From positions 1 to 9,375 of the forward strand of contig DIUB01000041.1 in NCBI GenBank assembly GCA_002422265.1: DNA of 9,375 nt, in the 5' to 3' direction. The DNA comes from Geobacter sp. UBA6169 (lineage in GTDB: Bacteria > Desulfobacterota > Desulfuromonadia > Geobacterales > Pseudopelobacteraceae). A program made the position numbers and the translations under genes. A model generated the notes under the pieces. It saw only the letters and a program-made list of their open reading frames with translations. It was not told the DNA's origin and searched no databases. Below, in pieces: positions 1-6,396 of this stretch. Position 1 is the first letter of the stretch, and every line of letters starts with the position of its first letter.

Positions 1-14
1 GTGGAGCTAACCGA

Positions 15-560
15 CTACCCCCCTATGGTAATTATCCTCCCGGGAATGAGCTCCATGGAGTATCCCGAACGAAATGTTACTTGAGAACCGTCAATCAGTA
101 ACCGGCATCTGGCCGACAGCTGCTTTGTTGAGAGAATAACGAGTTCAGCAGGAGAAGTGGCCTGGACAGGGATCTTATCTTTCTTGCCTTGTCTGGTGCT
201 GGATCGTGATACAGGCTTTTGCGGTTTCGGAAACGGATCAATTCCAAGCCATTTACGGTAACAGGCCAAGTGCATATAACCTGGAGAATCCTGTGGCAGG
301 GCGACATCTGCAGCTGTGACTGAGTATTTCATGTCGTCCTTTCCACAGCACAAGAAGGTCAATCCTCGACGTTCATTTCCGTCATAGCAGATTTCAAGCA
401 GCGAGACCGGCTCTCCTATGACTTCGGCATCACAGGGAAACCTCATTACATCTTCAAGGGCCTGCCTGAAGGCCCAGAGCATTTCATGGTCGCCATATGC
501 ATCAACAGTTATCTCTTCGATGAGCTGATCAAGGCCTGGCTGCTCTTTTGAGCGTTTCAT
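15..560 (-). CDS. Conserved protein of unknown function (calcium-binding PF11535-like N-terminus)
   Basis: A 181-residue soluble protein with no signal peptide or membrane segment. The ATG follows a strong GGAGGAAG ribosome binding site six bases away. Residues about 15-115 (pattern VDAYGxxExLWAF, then FPCDAEVIGEP, YDGNERRGL and YRKWLGIDPFP) resemble from memory a widespread bacterial family that Pfam labels calcium-binding and genome projects often call cytoplasmic protein; no enzymatic role is established. A Lys/Arg/Ser-rich linker (about 112-130) leads to a short C-terminal segment (VTFRSGYSMELIPGRIITI) that looks like the start of a beta-rich domain which in remembered relatives continues further, so the protein may be cut short at its C-terminus. 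It stands alone on the minus strand, with its 5' side facing the IS element. Family assignment is tentative. Confidence 0.6.
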   Translation of the reverse strand: MKRSKEQPGLDQLIEEITVDAYGDHEMLWAFRQALEDVMRFPCDAEVIGEPVSLLEICYDGNERRGLTFLCCGKDDMKYSVTAADVALPQDSPGYMHLACYRKWLGIDPFPKPQKPVSRSSTRQGKKDKIPVQATSPAELVILSTKQLSARCRLLIDGSQVTFRSGYSMELIPGRIITIGG

Positions 561-657
561 CTGCTTCCTCCGGCACTTAAATGATCTGATTACCTATTCT
601 TCAGCTGCCCCGCTGTACCATCAAACCTGCTTCAGTTTTTTAGTGTGAAGTAGAAAC

Positions 658-701
658 CCACACCCTACGGGTGTGGTGATGTGGACTGGCTATGCCGGTC
701 C
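658..701 (+). repeat. IS left-end hairpins (two)
   Basis: Two consecutive perfect or near-perfect stem-loops. The first pairs 658-665 with 669-676 (CCACACCC/GGGTGTGG) around a TAC loop. The second pairs 683-690 with 694-701 (GGACTGGC/GCCGGTCC, one G-U pair) around a TAT loop. In IS200/IS605 elements such hairpins are what TnpA recognises. The second one lies in the tnpA leader and could also dampen expression, as leader structures do in IS200, though it does not cover the ribosome binding site at 771-778. Confidence 0.7.
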
Positions 702-782
702 TGTATAGGTATGGCTGAAAGCCGCTCACTGCTATCCTTTCAATCGAGTTGTTGCCGCAACATCGAGAACAAGGAGGTTACA

Positions 783-1220
783 GTGAGCAGCCGGTTTCGA
801 AAGTTATCACACACTATATGGCACTGTCAGTACCACATTGTCTGGGTTCCAAAGTACCGTTACCGTATTTTGCATGGTCCGGTAGAAGAAGCAGCAGCAA
901 GTGGCATCATGGCAATCTGTGGTTATGCAGGATGTGAGGTTGTCGAGTTGAATGTCCAGCCAGACCACGTACATTTGGTGGTAATGATTCCACCGAAATT
1001 GTCAATATCCGACTTGATGGGCCGTCTGAAAGGTCAGACGTCGATGAAACTATTCCAGCAATTTCGGCATTTGAAGAAAAAGCCCTATTGGGGCAACCAT
1101 TTTTGTGCCAAAGGCTACTGTGTTGACAGCGTTGGCCTTGATGCGGACATGATACGCAAGTATGTCCGCTATCAGGAGAAGAAAGAGCAACAAATGGAGC
1201 AGCTACAACTGGGCGAATAG
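783..1220 (+). CDS. tnpA: IS200-family transposase TnpA (Y1, HUH)
   Basis: A 145-residue single-domain Y1 transposase that cuts and rejoins single-stranded IS ends through a 5'-phosphotyrosine link, acting as a dimer. The metal-binding HUH motif is H62-V-H64 within PDHVHLVV, and the nucleophile is Tyr127 in MIRKYVRYQ, the same spacing as in characterised family members. The usual WHCQYHIVWVPKYR N-terminal strand and the GRLKGQTS segment are also present. I chose GTG 783 because a perfect AAGGAGGT lies at 771-778 and family similarity begins right after it; the frame is open back to 681, but that stretch overlaps the left-end hairpins and has no family resemblance. Length is normal (about 130-155). 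No inactivating change is visible, so the copy may be active. Confidence 0.92.
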   Translation: MSSRFRKLSHTIWHCQYHIVWVPKYRYRILHGPVEEAAASGIMAICGYAGCEVVELNVQPDHVHLVVMIPPKLSISDLMGRLKGQTSMKLFQQFRHLKKKPYWGNHFCAKGYCVDSVGLDADMIRKYVRYQEKKEQQMEQLQLGE

Positions 1221-1243
1221 TTTGAACAGCGGCACAACTCTCA

Positions 1244-1267
1244 GCCCGCCCCCTCAGGGTGGCGGGC
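1244..1267 (+). terminator. GC-rich hairpin after tnpA
   Basis: GCCCGCC pairs with GGCGGGC (1244-1250 with 1261-1267), continued after one mismatch by CC/GG around a small loop. It begins 23 bases after the tnpA stop. There is no T-run after it, so it may be a right-end structural hairpin or an RNA 3' stabiliser and not a true intrinsic terminator. Confidence 0.4.
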
Positions 1268-1269
1268 CA

Positions 1270-1316
1270 GCCCTCCTATGGAGGGCGAATTTAAAAGCCG
1301 CGCCCTATGGGTGCGG
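1270..1316 (+). repeat. IS right-end hairpins (two)
   Basis: GCCCTCC/GGAGGGC (1270-1276 with 1280-1286) and CCGCGCCC/GGGTGCGG (1298-1305 with 1309-1316, one G-U pair), both with TAT loops. The outer one mirrors the outer left-end hairpin at 658-676, which supports the assignment as matching TnpA recognition sites at the two ends of the element. Confidence 0.7.
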
Positions 1317-1598
1317 ATTCTTTACATAGCGCTTGCCTAGCCCCCGCAACGCCCCGAAAACCAGACCGCTCATCTTGCCTGCCGTCGCCATTTTACGCGG
1401 CGCCCGCCGCCGGAACTGGATGGTGAGTGTTCCTACTTTTATCTTACGGGGCGGTCCGTCAGTTTCATAAACCACCCTCATCGGGACCTGGTCGGACAGG
1501 TGCAGCATATTGGCCGCAGCAGCCTCGGACGGCTGCAGCCGGACTCCGTCGCGACGGGCCAGTGCCTCGGCGATCAAGTCCACAGAGGGCGATAACAG
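1305..1598 (-). pseudogene. DUF6088 / AbiEi-antitoxin-like gene fragment
   Basis: Reading the minus strand from about 1598 gives LLSPSVDLIAEALARR, then GVRLQPSEAAAANMLHLS, QVPMRVVYETDGPPRKIKVG, APRKMATAGKMSGLV and ALRGLGKRYV. This matches my memory of the middle of DUF6088 proteins (about 190-200 residues), putative type IV antitoxin-like regulators related to AbiEi. The N-terminal winged-helix half that normally precedes LLSP is missing: an in-frame TGA lies at 1617-1619. The C-terminal tail is replaced by IS200 right-end sequence near 1325, and the frame stops at 1305. A GTG at 1583 could start a 92-residue remnant but has no convincing ribosome binding site. The missing tail is not found left of the IS, so the locus suffered deletion or rearrangement as well as insertion. 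No partner toxin gene is visible. Confidence 0.7.
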
Positions 1599-1621
1599 GT
1601 CTCTGGCAGTATGGTGTCAGG

Positions 1622-1654
1622 AATCAGGCCACCGTGCGTGTGGCCTGATTTTTT
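1622..1654 (+). terminator. Intrinsic terminator without an assigned gene
   Basis: An 11-base-pair perfect stem (AATCAGGCCAC with GTGGCCTGATT, 1622-1632 and 1640-1650) with a seven-base loop, ending in a run of six T on the plus strand. No intact plus-strand gene lies directly before it. It may be a leftover of a lost gene, and it insulates the tRNA promoter from the accessory region to its left. Confidence 0.75.
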
Positions 1655-1674
1655 GGGGGGCCCTGAAAAAAAAC

Positions 1675-1703
1675 TTGCATTCCCGTGCTTCAGATGCTAT
1701 TAA
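1675..1703 (+). promoter_or_regulatory. Predicted sigma-70 promoter of tRNA-Leu
   Basis: TTGCAT (1675-1680) and TATTAA (1698-1703) are separated by 17 bases, and the -10 ends ten bases before the tRNA. The boxes are imperfect but spacing and position are right, and the upstream terminator implies that a promoter is needed here. Confidence 0.6.
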
Positions 1704-1713
1704 AACGTCTCTT

Positions 1714-1800
1714 GCCCAGGTGGTGGAATTGGTAGACACGCAAGATTCAGGTTCTTGTGCTCGCAAGGGTGTGCTAGTTCGAGTCTAGTCCTGGGCACCA
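1714..1800 (+). tRNA. tRNA-Leu (anticodon CAG)
   Basis: An 87-base class II tRNA with encoded CCA. The acceptor stem GCCCAGG (1714-1720) pairs with CCTGGGC (1790-1796), with discriminator A1797 and CCA at 1798-1800. The anticodon stem CAAGA/TCTTG encloses the loop TTCAGGT with anticodon CAG (1748-1750), reading CUG codons. A leucine-type long variable arm (about 1758-1772) precedes the T arm (GCTAG, loop TTCGAGT, CTAGT). No direct repeat of the tRNA 3' end was noticed in the window, so there is no sign that it serves as an integration site here. Confidence 0.97.
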
Positions 1801-1814
1801 TTTAAAAAGAAAAA

Positions 1815-1847
1815 GCCTCCGAAGTGCAAACTTCGGGGGCTTTTTTT
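1815..1847 (+). terminator. Intrinsic terminator of tRNA-Leu
   Basis: An 11-base-pair stem (GCCTCCGAAGT with ACTTCGGGGGC, 1815-1825 and 1830-1840, one G-T pair) with a GCAA loop is followed by seven T (1841-1847). It starts 15 bases after the tRNA and ends 18 bases before the ATG of the next gene, an unusually tight fit. Confidence 0.93.
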
Positions 1848-1865
1848 GTAACAAGGGAAAACTTT

Positions 1866-4352
1866 ATGGCCTTGGATCTGCTGAGCGTTGAGAAGCCCGC
1901 CCGATACATGGGCGGGGAAATGGGCGCCGTGTGCAAGCCGGATGTTGCTTTCCGGGTTGCTCTTGCCTTCCCCGATCTGTACGAAGTGGGCATGAGCCAC
2001 CTGGGGTTGAAGATCCTCTATCGCATCCTGAACGATCTTGATGGGGTGGCTGCTGAACGAGTCTATGCGCCTTGGCCGGATATGGCCACCCAGCTGACAG
2101 CGCAGCAGCTTCCTCTGACCACGCTAGAGACCGCCACCCCGTTAGCCGATTGCGACGTGATCGGTTTTACCCTGCAGTACGAACTCTCCTGCACCAATAT
2201 CCTCTCCATGCTGAAACAGGCTTATCTGCCCCTGCGGGCTGCTGAACGGGATGCCTCATTGCCGCTGGTGATCGGTGGCGGTCCGGGCGCCTGTAACCCG
2301 GAGCCGTTGGCCCCGTTTTTTGATGCCTTCCTGCTGGGTGACGGTGAAGAGGCGGTGGTTGAGATTGTAGCGCTGGTGCGTCAGTGGCAAGCTGAAGGGG
2401 GACGCGACAAGCAGCTGCTGCTGGAACGATTGTCAGGTGTTACCGGTGTGTATGTGCCATCTTTTTTTGACGTGGCTTACCATGCCGATGGGACTTTGGC
2501 AACGATCACGCCGCTTAAAAACGGCTATGATAAGGTCCGCCGCCGGTTTCTTAATGATCTTGAAAAGGCGCCTTTTCCAGAACAGCCGATTATTCCCTTT
2601 ATGAAGACTATCCACGACCGGGTTGCGGTTGAGGTAGCCCGTGGCTGCACCCGTGGCTGCCGGTTCTGTCAGGCCGGGTATATCTACCGGCCGCTGCGAG
2701 AGCGCTCCCCGGCCAAGGTGCAGGAGTTGCTGCATGCGGCACTGACGGCAAGCGGGTACGATGAAGTTTCGTTGCTGTCGCTTTCAACCGGAGACTACAG
2801 TTGTATCGAGCCGTTGTTGCAAACGCTGATGCGGCGTTACGCCGCAGGGCGTGTAGCAGTTTCGCTGCCTTCATTGCGGGTGGGTACTCTGACCCCTGAG
2901 CTGATCGCCGAGATTCGCAAGGTGCGCAAGACCGGTTTTACCCTGGCCCCGGAGGCAGCGACCGAGCGGATGCGGCAGGTGATCAATAAGGGGATCAGTG
3001 AAGAGGATCTGCTGCAGGGGGCGTTCCAGATTTACGAGGCTGGCTGGCGGCTGATCAAGCTGTATTTTATGATGGGGCTGCCGACCGAGACCCGGGAAGA
3101 CCTGGCAGCCATTCCGGAATTGGCGCGGGGCGTCAAGCAGCAGGCCCGTAAGGCAGGCGGCCAGGGCGAGGTGAATGTGGCGGTCAGCACCTTTGTGCCA
3201 AAACCGCACACTCCGTTTCAGTGGCAGCGCCAGCTTTCATGGGAGGAGACCCGCGAGCGGCAGCGTTTTCTTAAGGATGAGCTGCGGCGGCGTAAGCTGA
3301 ACTACAAATATCAGGATGCCGGGCTGTCGTTTATGGAAGGTGTGATCTCCCGTGGGGATCGTCGCCTGGCGGTCGTAATTGAGCAGGCAGTGGAGCTGGG
3401 GGCCCGCTTTGACGGCTGGAACGAGCATTTTTCCCTGAATCGCTGGCTGGAGGCCTTTGCTGTCTGCGGCCTCGATCCTGCCTGGTACCTGCGGGAACGG
3501 CAGCTGGATGAGTTGTTGCCCTGGGATCATCTTGATGCAGGCGTTGACCGTCAGTTCCTTCTGCGAGAATATCAGCGATCGCTTGAAGGGGCAGCTACCC
3601 CTGATTGCCGAAGTGGTGCCTGTACAAACTGCGGTGTCTGCGATTTCAGTAGCATCCGTAATCGTGTGATTGAAAGGGCTGAGGCTGTTGTTCCGGATTT
3701 TGCAGTAAACGTTGAAGTTGAGAAACAGCCCCGCCGGCTGCGGCTGCGCTTCAGTAAAACCGCTTCGCTTCGTTTTCTCAGCCATCTGGAGCTGATCAAC
3801 CTGTTTACCCGGGCAGTGCAGCGTGCCGGTGTGCCGATCCTGTACAGTAACGGGTTTCATCCGCACCCCCGTTTTTCCTTTGCAACCGCCACTTCGGTCG
3901 GCATCTCGTCCCAGGCCGAGTATCTGGATCTGTTTGTCGATGCCATGGGCGCTGAAGAGGCCCTTGACCGGTTGAACCGTGTGCTGCCTGAGGGTATGCG
4001 GATACTTGAGGCGGTTGAGGTACCTCTGAAGGCGGATGCCCTGGCAACCCAGATTATGGCTACCCGTTACCGGATTGTGCTGCCGGATTATGACCCAACG
4101 CTGCTGCAGCAACAATGTGTGCAATTTATGGCGCATGACAGCTGGGTACTGACCAGAGACAAGCAGGGCAAGCTGCAAACCTTTGATTTGCGTGCTGAAG
4201 TTAAGGAGTTGGCATCTCACGGATCGGAAATCATTCTGCTGATCGGCCGGGGCAAGGCGCTTGAGGTAGCTTCAGCTGTGACCGGCCTGGATGCCGGTCA
4301 GCTTAGCTCTGCCGAGATTACTAAGACAGATCTGGTTTTTGTGGCATACTGA
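1866..4352 (+). CDS. B12-binding/radical SAM protein fused to DUF2344 (TIGR03960/TIGR03936 type)
   Basis: An 828-residue soluble fusion protein whose reaction is unknown. Residues about 20-200 form a B12-binding-like Rossmann domain (DLYEVGMSHLGLKIL, then IGGGPGACNPEPLAPFFDAFLLGDGE). The radical SAM core follows, with the cluster motif CxxxCxxC at C261, C265 and C268 (GCTRGCRFCQ). A cysteine-rich linker (C581, C586, C589, C592) leads to a DUF2344 domain from about 620 to the end (RLRFSKTASLRFLSHLEL, then SNGFHPHPRFSFA). The start is ATG 1866 after AAGGGA at 1853-1858; the longer GTG 1824 start would lie inside the terminator stem. In many bacteria the radical SAM and DUF2344 parts are separate neighbours beside an RNase E/G gene; here they are fused and RNase G follows after 50 bases, suggesting an operon and a possible role linked to RNA or ribosomes. 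Function remains inference. Confidence 0.93.
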   Translation: MALDLLSVEKPARYMGGEMGAVCKPDVAFRVALAFPDLYEVGMSHLGLKILYRILNDLDGVAAERVYAPWPDMATQLTAQQLPLTTLETATPLADCDVIGFTLQYELSCTNILSMLKQAYLPLRAAERDASLPLVIGGGPGACNPEPLAPFFDAFLLGDGEEAVVEIVALVRQWQAEGGRDKQLLLERLSGVTGVYVPSFFDVAYHADGTLATITPLKNGYDKVRRRFLNDLEKAPFPEQPIIPFMKTIHDRVAVEVARGCTRGCRFCQAGYIYRPLRERSPAKVQELLHAALTASGYDEVSLLSLSTGDYSCIEPLLQTLMRRYAAGRVAVSLPSLRVGTLTPELIAEIRKVRKTGFTLAPEAATERMRQVINKGISEEDLLQGAFQIYEAGWRLIKLYFMMGLPTETREDLAAIPELARGVKQQARKAGGQGEVNVAVSTFVPKPHTPFQWQRQLSWEETRERQRFLKDELRRRKLNYKYQDAGLSFMEGVISRGDRRLAVVIEQAVELGARFDGWNEHFSLNRWLEAFAVCGLDPAWYLRERQLDELLPWDHLDAGVDRQFLLREYQRSLEGAATPDCRSGACTNCGVCDFSSIRNRVIERAEAVVPDFAVNVEVEKQPRRLRLRFSKTASLRFLSHLELINLFTRAVQRAGVPILYSNGFHPHPRFSFATATSVGISSQAEYLDLFVDAMGAEEALDRLNRVLPEGMRILEAVEVPLKADALATQIMATRYRIVLPDYDPTLLQQQCVQFMAHDSWVLTRDKQGKLQTFDLRAEVKELASHGSEIILLIGRGKALEVASAVTGLDAGQLSSAEITKTDLVFVAY

Positions 4353-4402
4353 GGCAGCGACCTGTTCAATATATTCAATTTTTATAGAGTGCGAGGGAGA
4401 CC

Positions 4403-5914
4403 ATGGCATCTGAACTGGTTATCAATGTAACAGCCCATGAAACACGCATCGCCCTGATCGAGAAGAGTACCATAGCCGAGTTGTATATCGAGCGAACCAG
4501 GGAGAAAGGGATTGTGGGCAACATCTACAAGGGGCGGGTAGTGCGGGTGCTGCCCGGTATGCAGGCTGCCTTTGTGGATATCGGCCTTGAAAAGGCAGCG
4601 TTCCTCTATGTGGCTGATGTCTTTGATGCCATAGAGGAGTTTGAAAATTTGATGGATGACGGCAAAAAAGAGCATCCAGATGGTGACGACAGCGACCAGG
4701 AATTCAAGGTGCTGCATCCGATCGAAGATCTGCTGCAGGAAGGGCAGGAGCTGCTGGTGCAGGTATCCAAAGAGCCGATCGGCACCAAGGGTGCCCGGAT
4801 CACCTCGCATATCTCGTTGCCCGGACGCCATGTGGTCTACATGCCGACGGTTGATCATGTGGGTATATCACGCAGGATTGAGGATGAAGAGGAACGGGAG
4901 CGGCTGCGTGAGATAGTGGACCGTGTGCGCAAGCCCGGCTGCGGCTTTATCGTCCGGACAGCATCTGAAGGCAAGTCCGAGGATGACCTGCGGGCTGATA
5001 TGCAGTATCTGGCAAAGATCTGGGCCGAGATCGTTAAGAAGAAAGAAAAGGCTTCGGCCCCGTGCCTGATTCATGCTGATCTTGATGTGGTGCAAAAGGT
5101 GGTACGGGATATCGTAACTGATGATGTGAACCGGATTGTCGTTGATTCAAGGCATGATCATGACCGGATCGTCCAGTTCATATCCACTTTTATGCCCAAG
5201 ATGAAGTCATCGGTCGATCTGTATGACGATGAAGAGCCGATCTTTGACCAGTACGGTCTTGAGGTGGAGATCAGTCGTGCCCTGGGCAGGAAGGTCTGGC
5301 TCAAGTCCGGCGGCTATATCATTATTGAGCAGACCGAGGCGCTGACCGCCATTGACGTGAATACCGGCCGCTTTGTGGGCAAGCATAACCTGGAAGACAC
5401 CATCCTGAAGACCAATCTTGAGGCGGTTAAAGAAATTGCTTACCAGCTGCGGCTGCGTAACATTGGCGGCATCATCATTATCGACTTTATTGATATGGAG
5501 AAAGAGGTCAACCGCGAGAAGGTCTATGCCGCGCTGGAGGAGGCACTCAAGGGCGATAAATCCAAGACCAATATCCTGAAAATTTCGGAACTTGGGCTGG
5601 TGGAGATGACCCGCAAGCGGGTACGCGAAAGCATCGGGCGGATGATGTGTGAGCCGTGTCCCTACTGCGAGGGACGGGGGTATGTCAAGTCAAAGACCAC
5701 GGTCTGCCATGAGATCTTCCGGGAGCTGCGTCGCGAGATGCTGGATATCAGGGGCACCAAGGTGCTTTTGACCGTACATCCGCAGGTGGCGGATCTGTTA
5801 TATGATGAGGAGCGTCGCGGGTTGGAAGAGCTGGAGAGAAAATTCAAGAAGCGAGTAACGGTGCGGGCTAAGCCTGGTTTTCATCAGGAGCAGTTTGAGG
5901 TGGTCATCAGCTGA
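4403..5914 (+). CDS. rng: Ribonuclease G (RNase E/G family)
   Basis: A 503-residue endoribonuclease, close to the 489 residues of E. coli RNase G, that cleaves AU-rich single-stranded RNA from 5'-monophosphate ends in rRNA maturation and mRNA decay. The S1 RNA-binding domain spans about 38-133 (GNIYKGRVVRVLPGMQAAFVDIG) and is interrupted by an acidic insertion at about 79-101. The DNase I-like catalytic region shows both metal-site strands: AIDVNTG with D318 and IIIDFIDM with D361 and D364. The zinc-link CPYC (C419, C422) that joins the dimer is present, with an extra cysteine at C416. There is no long RNase E-type C-terminal scaffold. ATG 4403 follows GAGGGAG at 4393-4399. It probably shares a transcript with the radical SAM gene; a terminator lies just downstream. 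The L21/L27 genes that often follow in other genomes are absent here. Confidence 0.95.
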   Translation: MASELVINVTAHETRIALIEKSTIAELYIERTREKGIVGNIYKGRVVRVLPGMQAAFVDIGLEKAAFLYVADVFDAIEEFENLMDDGKKEHPDGDDSDQEFKVLHPIEDLLQEGQELLVQVSKEPIGTKGARITSHISLPGRHVVYMPTVDHVGISRRIEDEEERERLREIVDRVRKPGCGFIVRTASEGKSEDDLRADMQYLAKIWAEIVKKKEKASAPCLIHADLDVVQKVVRDIVTDDVNRIVVDSRHDHDRIVQFISTFMPKMKSSVDLYDDEEPIFDQYGLEVEISRALGRKVWLKSGGYIIIEQTEALTAIDVNTGRFVGKHNLEDTILKTNLEAVKEIAYQLRLRNIGGIIIIDFIDMEKEVNREKVYAALEEALKGDKSKTNILKISELGLVEMTRKRVRESIGRMMCEPCPYCEGRGYVKSKTTVCHEIFRELRREMLDIRGTKVLLTVHPQVADLLYDEERRGLEELERKFKKRVTVRAKPGFHQEQFEVVIS

Positions 5915-5944
5915 ACGGATCCGGTTCTACAGTAGTTGCTCAAG

Positions 5945-5981
5945 AAAAAGGGGGCACTTGTTTTTAAACAGTGCCCCCTTT
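5945..5981. terminator. Bidirectional terminator between rng and the RHH gene
   Basis: A 12-base-pair stem (AAAGGGGGCACT with AGTGCCCCCTTT, 5947-5958 and 5970-5981) lies between two convergent genes. On the minus strand it ends in five T, and on the plus strand in three, so it is best as the terminator of the RHH gene and probably also serves rng. Confidence 0.88.
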
Positions 5982-6006
5982 CCGTTGGACTGCTACCCGT
6001 TCAACC

Positions 6007-6192
6007 TCAGGCTGCCTGGCGGTAGCTGCCGTGGTCTGCCGCCTGCATGGTCATGGCCAGCATGGCCTCGCGCATCAGATCAGATACCGACTTGTGACTG
6101 TGTGCCACCAGTGATTCCAGTCGATCACGTTCTTCGTCGCTCACCCGCATTGAAATGACATTGTACCGAGGATTTTCTTTCATTCTTCCCAT
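6007..6192 (-). CDS. Ribbon-helix-helix (CopG/Arc-type) DNA-binding protein
   Basis: A 61-residue protein with the ribbon-helix-helix layout: a beta strand at about 9-16 (YNVISMRV), helix A at about 18-30 (SDEERDRLESLVAH) and helix B at about 34-48 (SVSDLMREAMLAMTM). Such proteins dimerise so that the paired strands enter the DNA major groove, and most act as repressors or as antitoxins. No toxin gene adjoins it, so a stand-alone regulator is more likely. ATG 6192 follows AAGGAGA at 6199-6205; the internal Met4 is a weaker alternative. It lies 239 bases downstream of the sigma-54 activator gene on the same strand, with its own -24/-12 promoter candidate in the gap, and it is closed by a strong terminator. 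Target genes are unknown. Confidence 0.82.
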   Translation of the reverse strand: MGRMKENPRYNVISMRVSDEERDRLESLVAHSHKSVSDLMREAMLAMTMQAADHGSYRQAA

Positions 6193-6254
6193 GGCGTTTC
6201 TCCTTGCATATCGATGTTTTTCTAAGTTTTGTGTTTACGCTCTGCCAGTACAGT

Positions 6255-6270
6255 AGCTAAATGTGTGCCA
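6255..6270 (-). promoter_or_regulatory. Predicted sigma-54 (-24/-12) promoter of the RHH gene
   Basis: On the minus strand TGGCACACATTTAGCT matches the consensus TGGCACnnnnnTTGCW: the -24 block TGGCAC is perfect, GG and GC are separated by exactly ten bases, and the -12 block is TAGCT (one mismatch). Predicted transcription start is about 6244, giving a leader of about 52 bases before ATG 6192. A sigma-54 activator gene lies immediately upstream, which makes the match more believable. Confidence 0.6.
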
Positions 6271-6285
6271 AAATAAAAAAATACC

Positions 6286-6295
6286 GTATACACTA
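6286..6295. repeat. Direct repeat GTATACACTA, copy 1
   Basis: Exact ten-base copy of the sequence at 6387-6396. It contains the palindrome GTATAC and sits about 42-51 bases upstream of the predicted RHH transcription start. It could be an operator for the RHH protein or a contact for the activator; nothing in the sequence decides which. Confidence 0.45.
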
Positions 6296-6351
6296 GAAAA
6301 AACAGCTACTTGACGAATAAGGCGTTTTAAGTCTTTTTAATGGTAACGGGC

Positions 6352-6375
6352 AATGTGTGTCGTAAATGGCACATT
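6352..6375. promoter_or_regulatory. Dyad AATGTG-N12-CACATT, candidate activator site (copy 2)
   Basis: The inner 18 bases (6356-6373) match 15 of 18 positions with the dyad at 8758-8775 in front of the sigma-54 activator gene. The position, about 112-129 bases upstream of the predicted RHH transcription start, is typical for an enhancer-like site of a sigma-54 activator. Confidence 0.5.
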
Positions 6376-6386
6376 AATGGCGGAAA

Positions 6387-6396
6387 GTATACACTA
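6387..6396. repeat. Direct repeat GTATACACTA, copy 2
   Basis: Second exact copy, 101 bases from the first, about 143-152 bases upstream of the predicted RHH transcription start and just past the end of the activator gene. Confidence 0.45.

Larger units (their letters stand above)
640..1325 (+). mobile_element. IS200-type insertion sequence (IS200/IS605 superfamily)
   Basis: An insertion sequence of roughly 690 bases containing one HUH transposase gene and no tnpB accessory gene, as in classical IS200. The ends are marked by subterminal hairpins instead of terminal inverted repeats: the outermost left hairpin is at 658-676 and the outermost right one at 1298-1316, and the two have nearly the same sequence (CCRCRCCC, TAY loop, GGGTGYGG). 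The right boundary is placed near 1325 because the similarity of the neighbouring DUF6088 fragment begins there. The left boundary is only approximate; I could not identify the cleavage tetranucleotides. These elements transpose as single strands and make no target duplication, so none is expected. Confidence 0.75.

Noticed and set aside
681..782. Upstream ATG extending TnpA by 34 residues
   Set aside because: The extension overlaps the IS left-end hairpin region, shows no family resemblance and lacks a ribosome binding site; GTG 783 has AAGGAGGT.
1824..1865. GTG start at 1824 giving a 14-residue longer radical SAM protein
   Set aside because: It lies inside the tRNA terminator stem with no ribosome binding site, whereas ATG 1866 has one and begins the family similarity.
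3237..4220. Minus-strand 327-codon open frame
   Set aside because: It is antisense to the radical SAM/DUF2344 gene, has no recognisable domains or ribosome binding site, and is explained by codon bias of the real gene in a GC-rich sequence.
6367..6382. Plus-strand TGGCACATTAATGGCG as a second -24/-12 promoter
   Set aside because: Spacing fits, but it would fire into the end of the activator gene in antisense with no gene to drive; it is better explained as part of the dyad.
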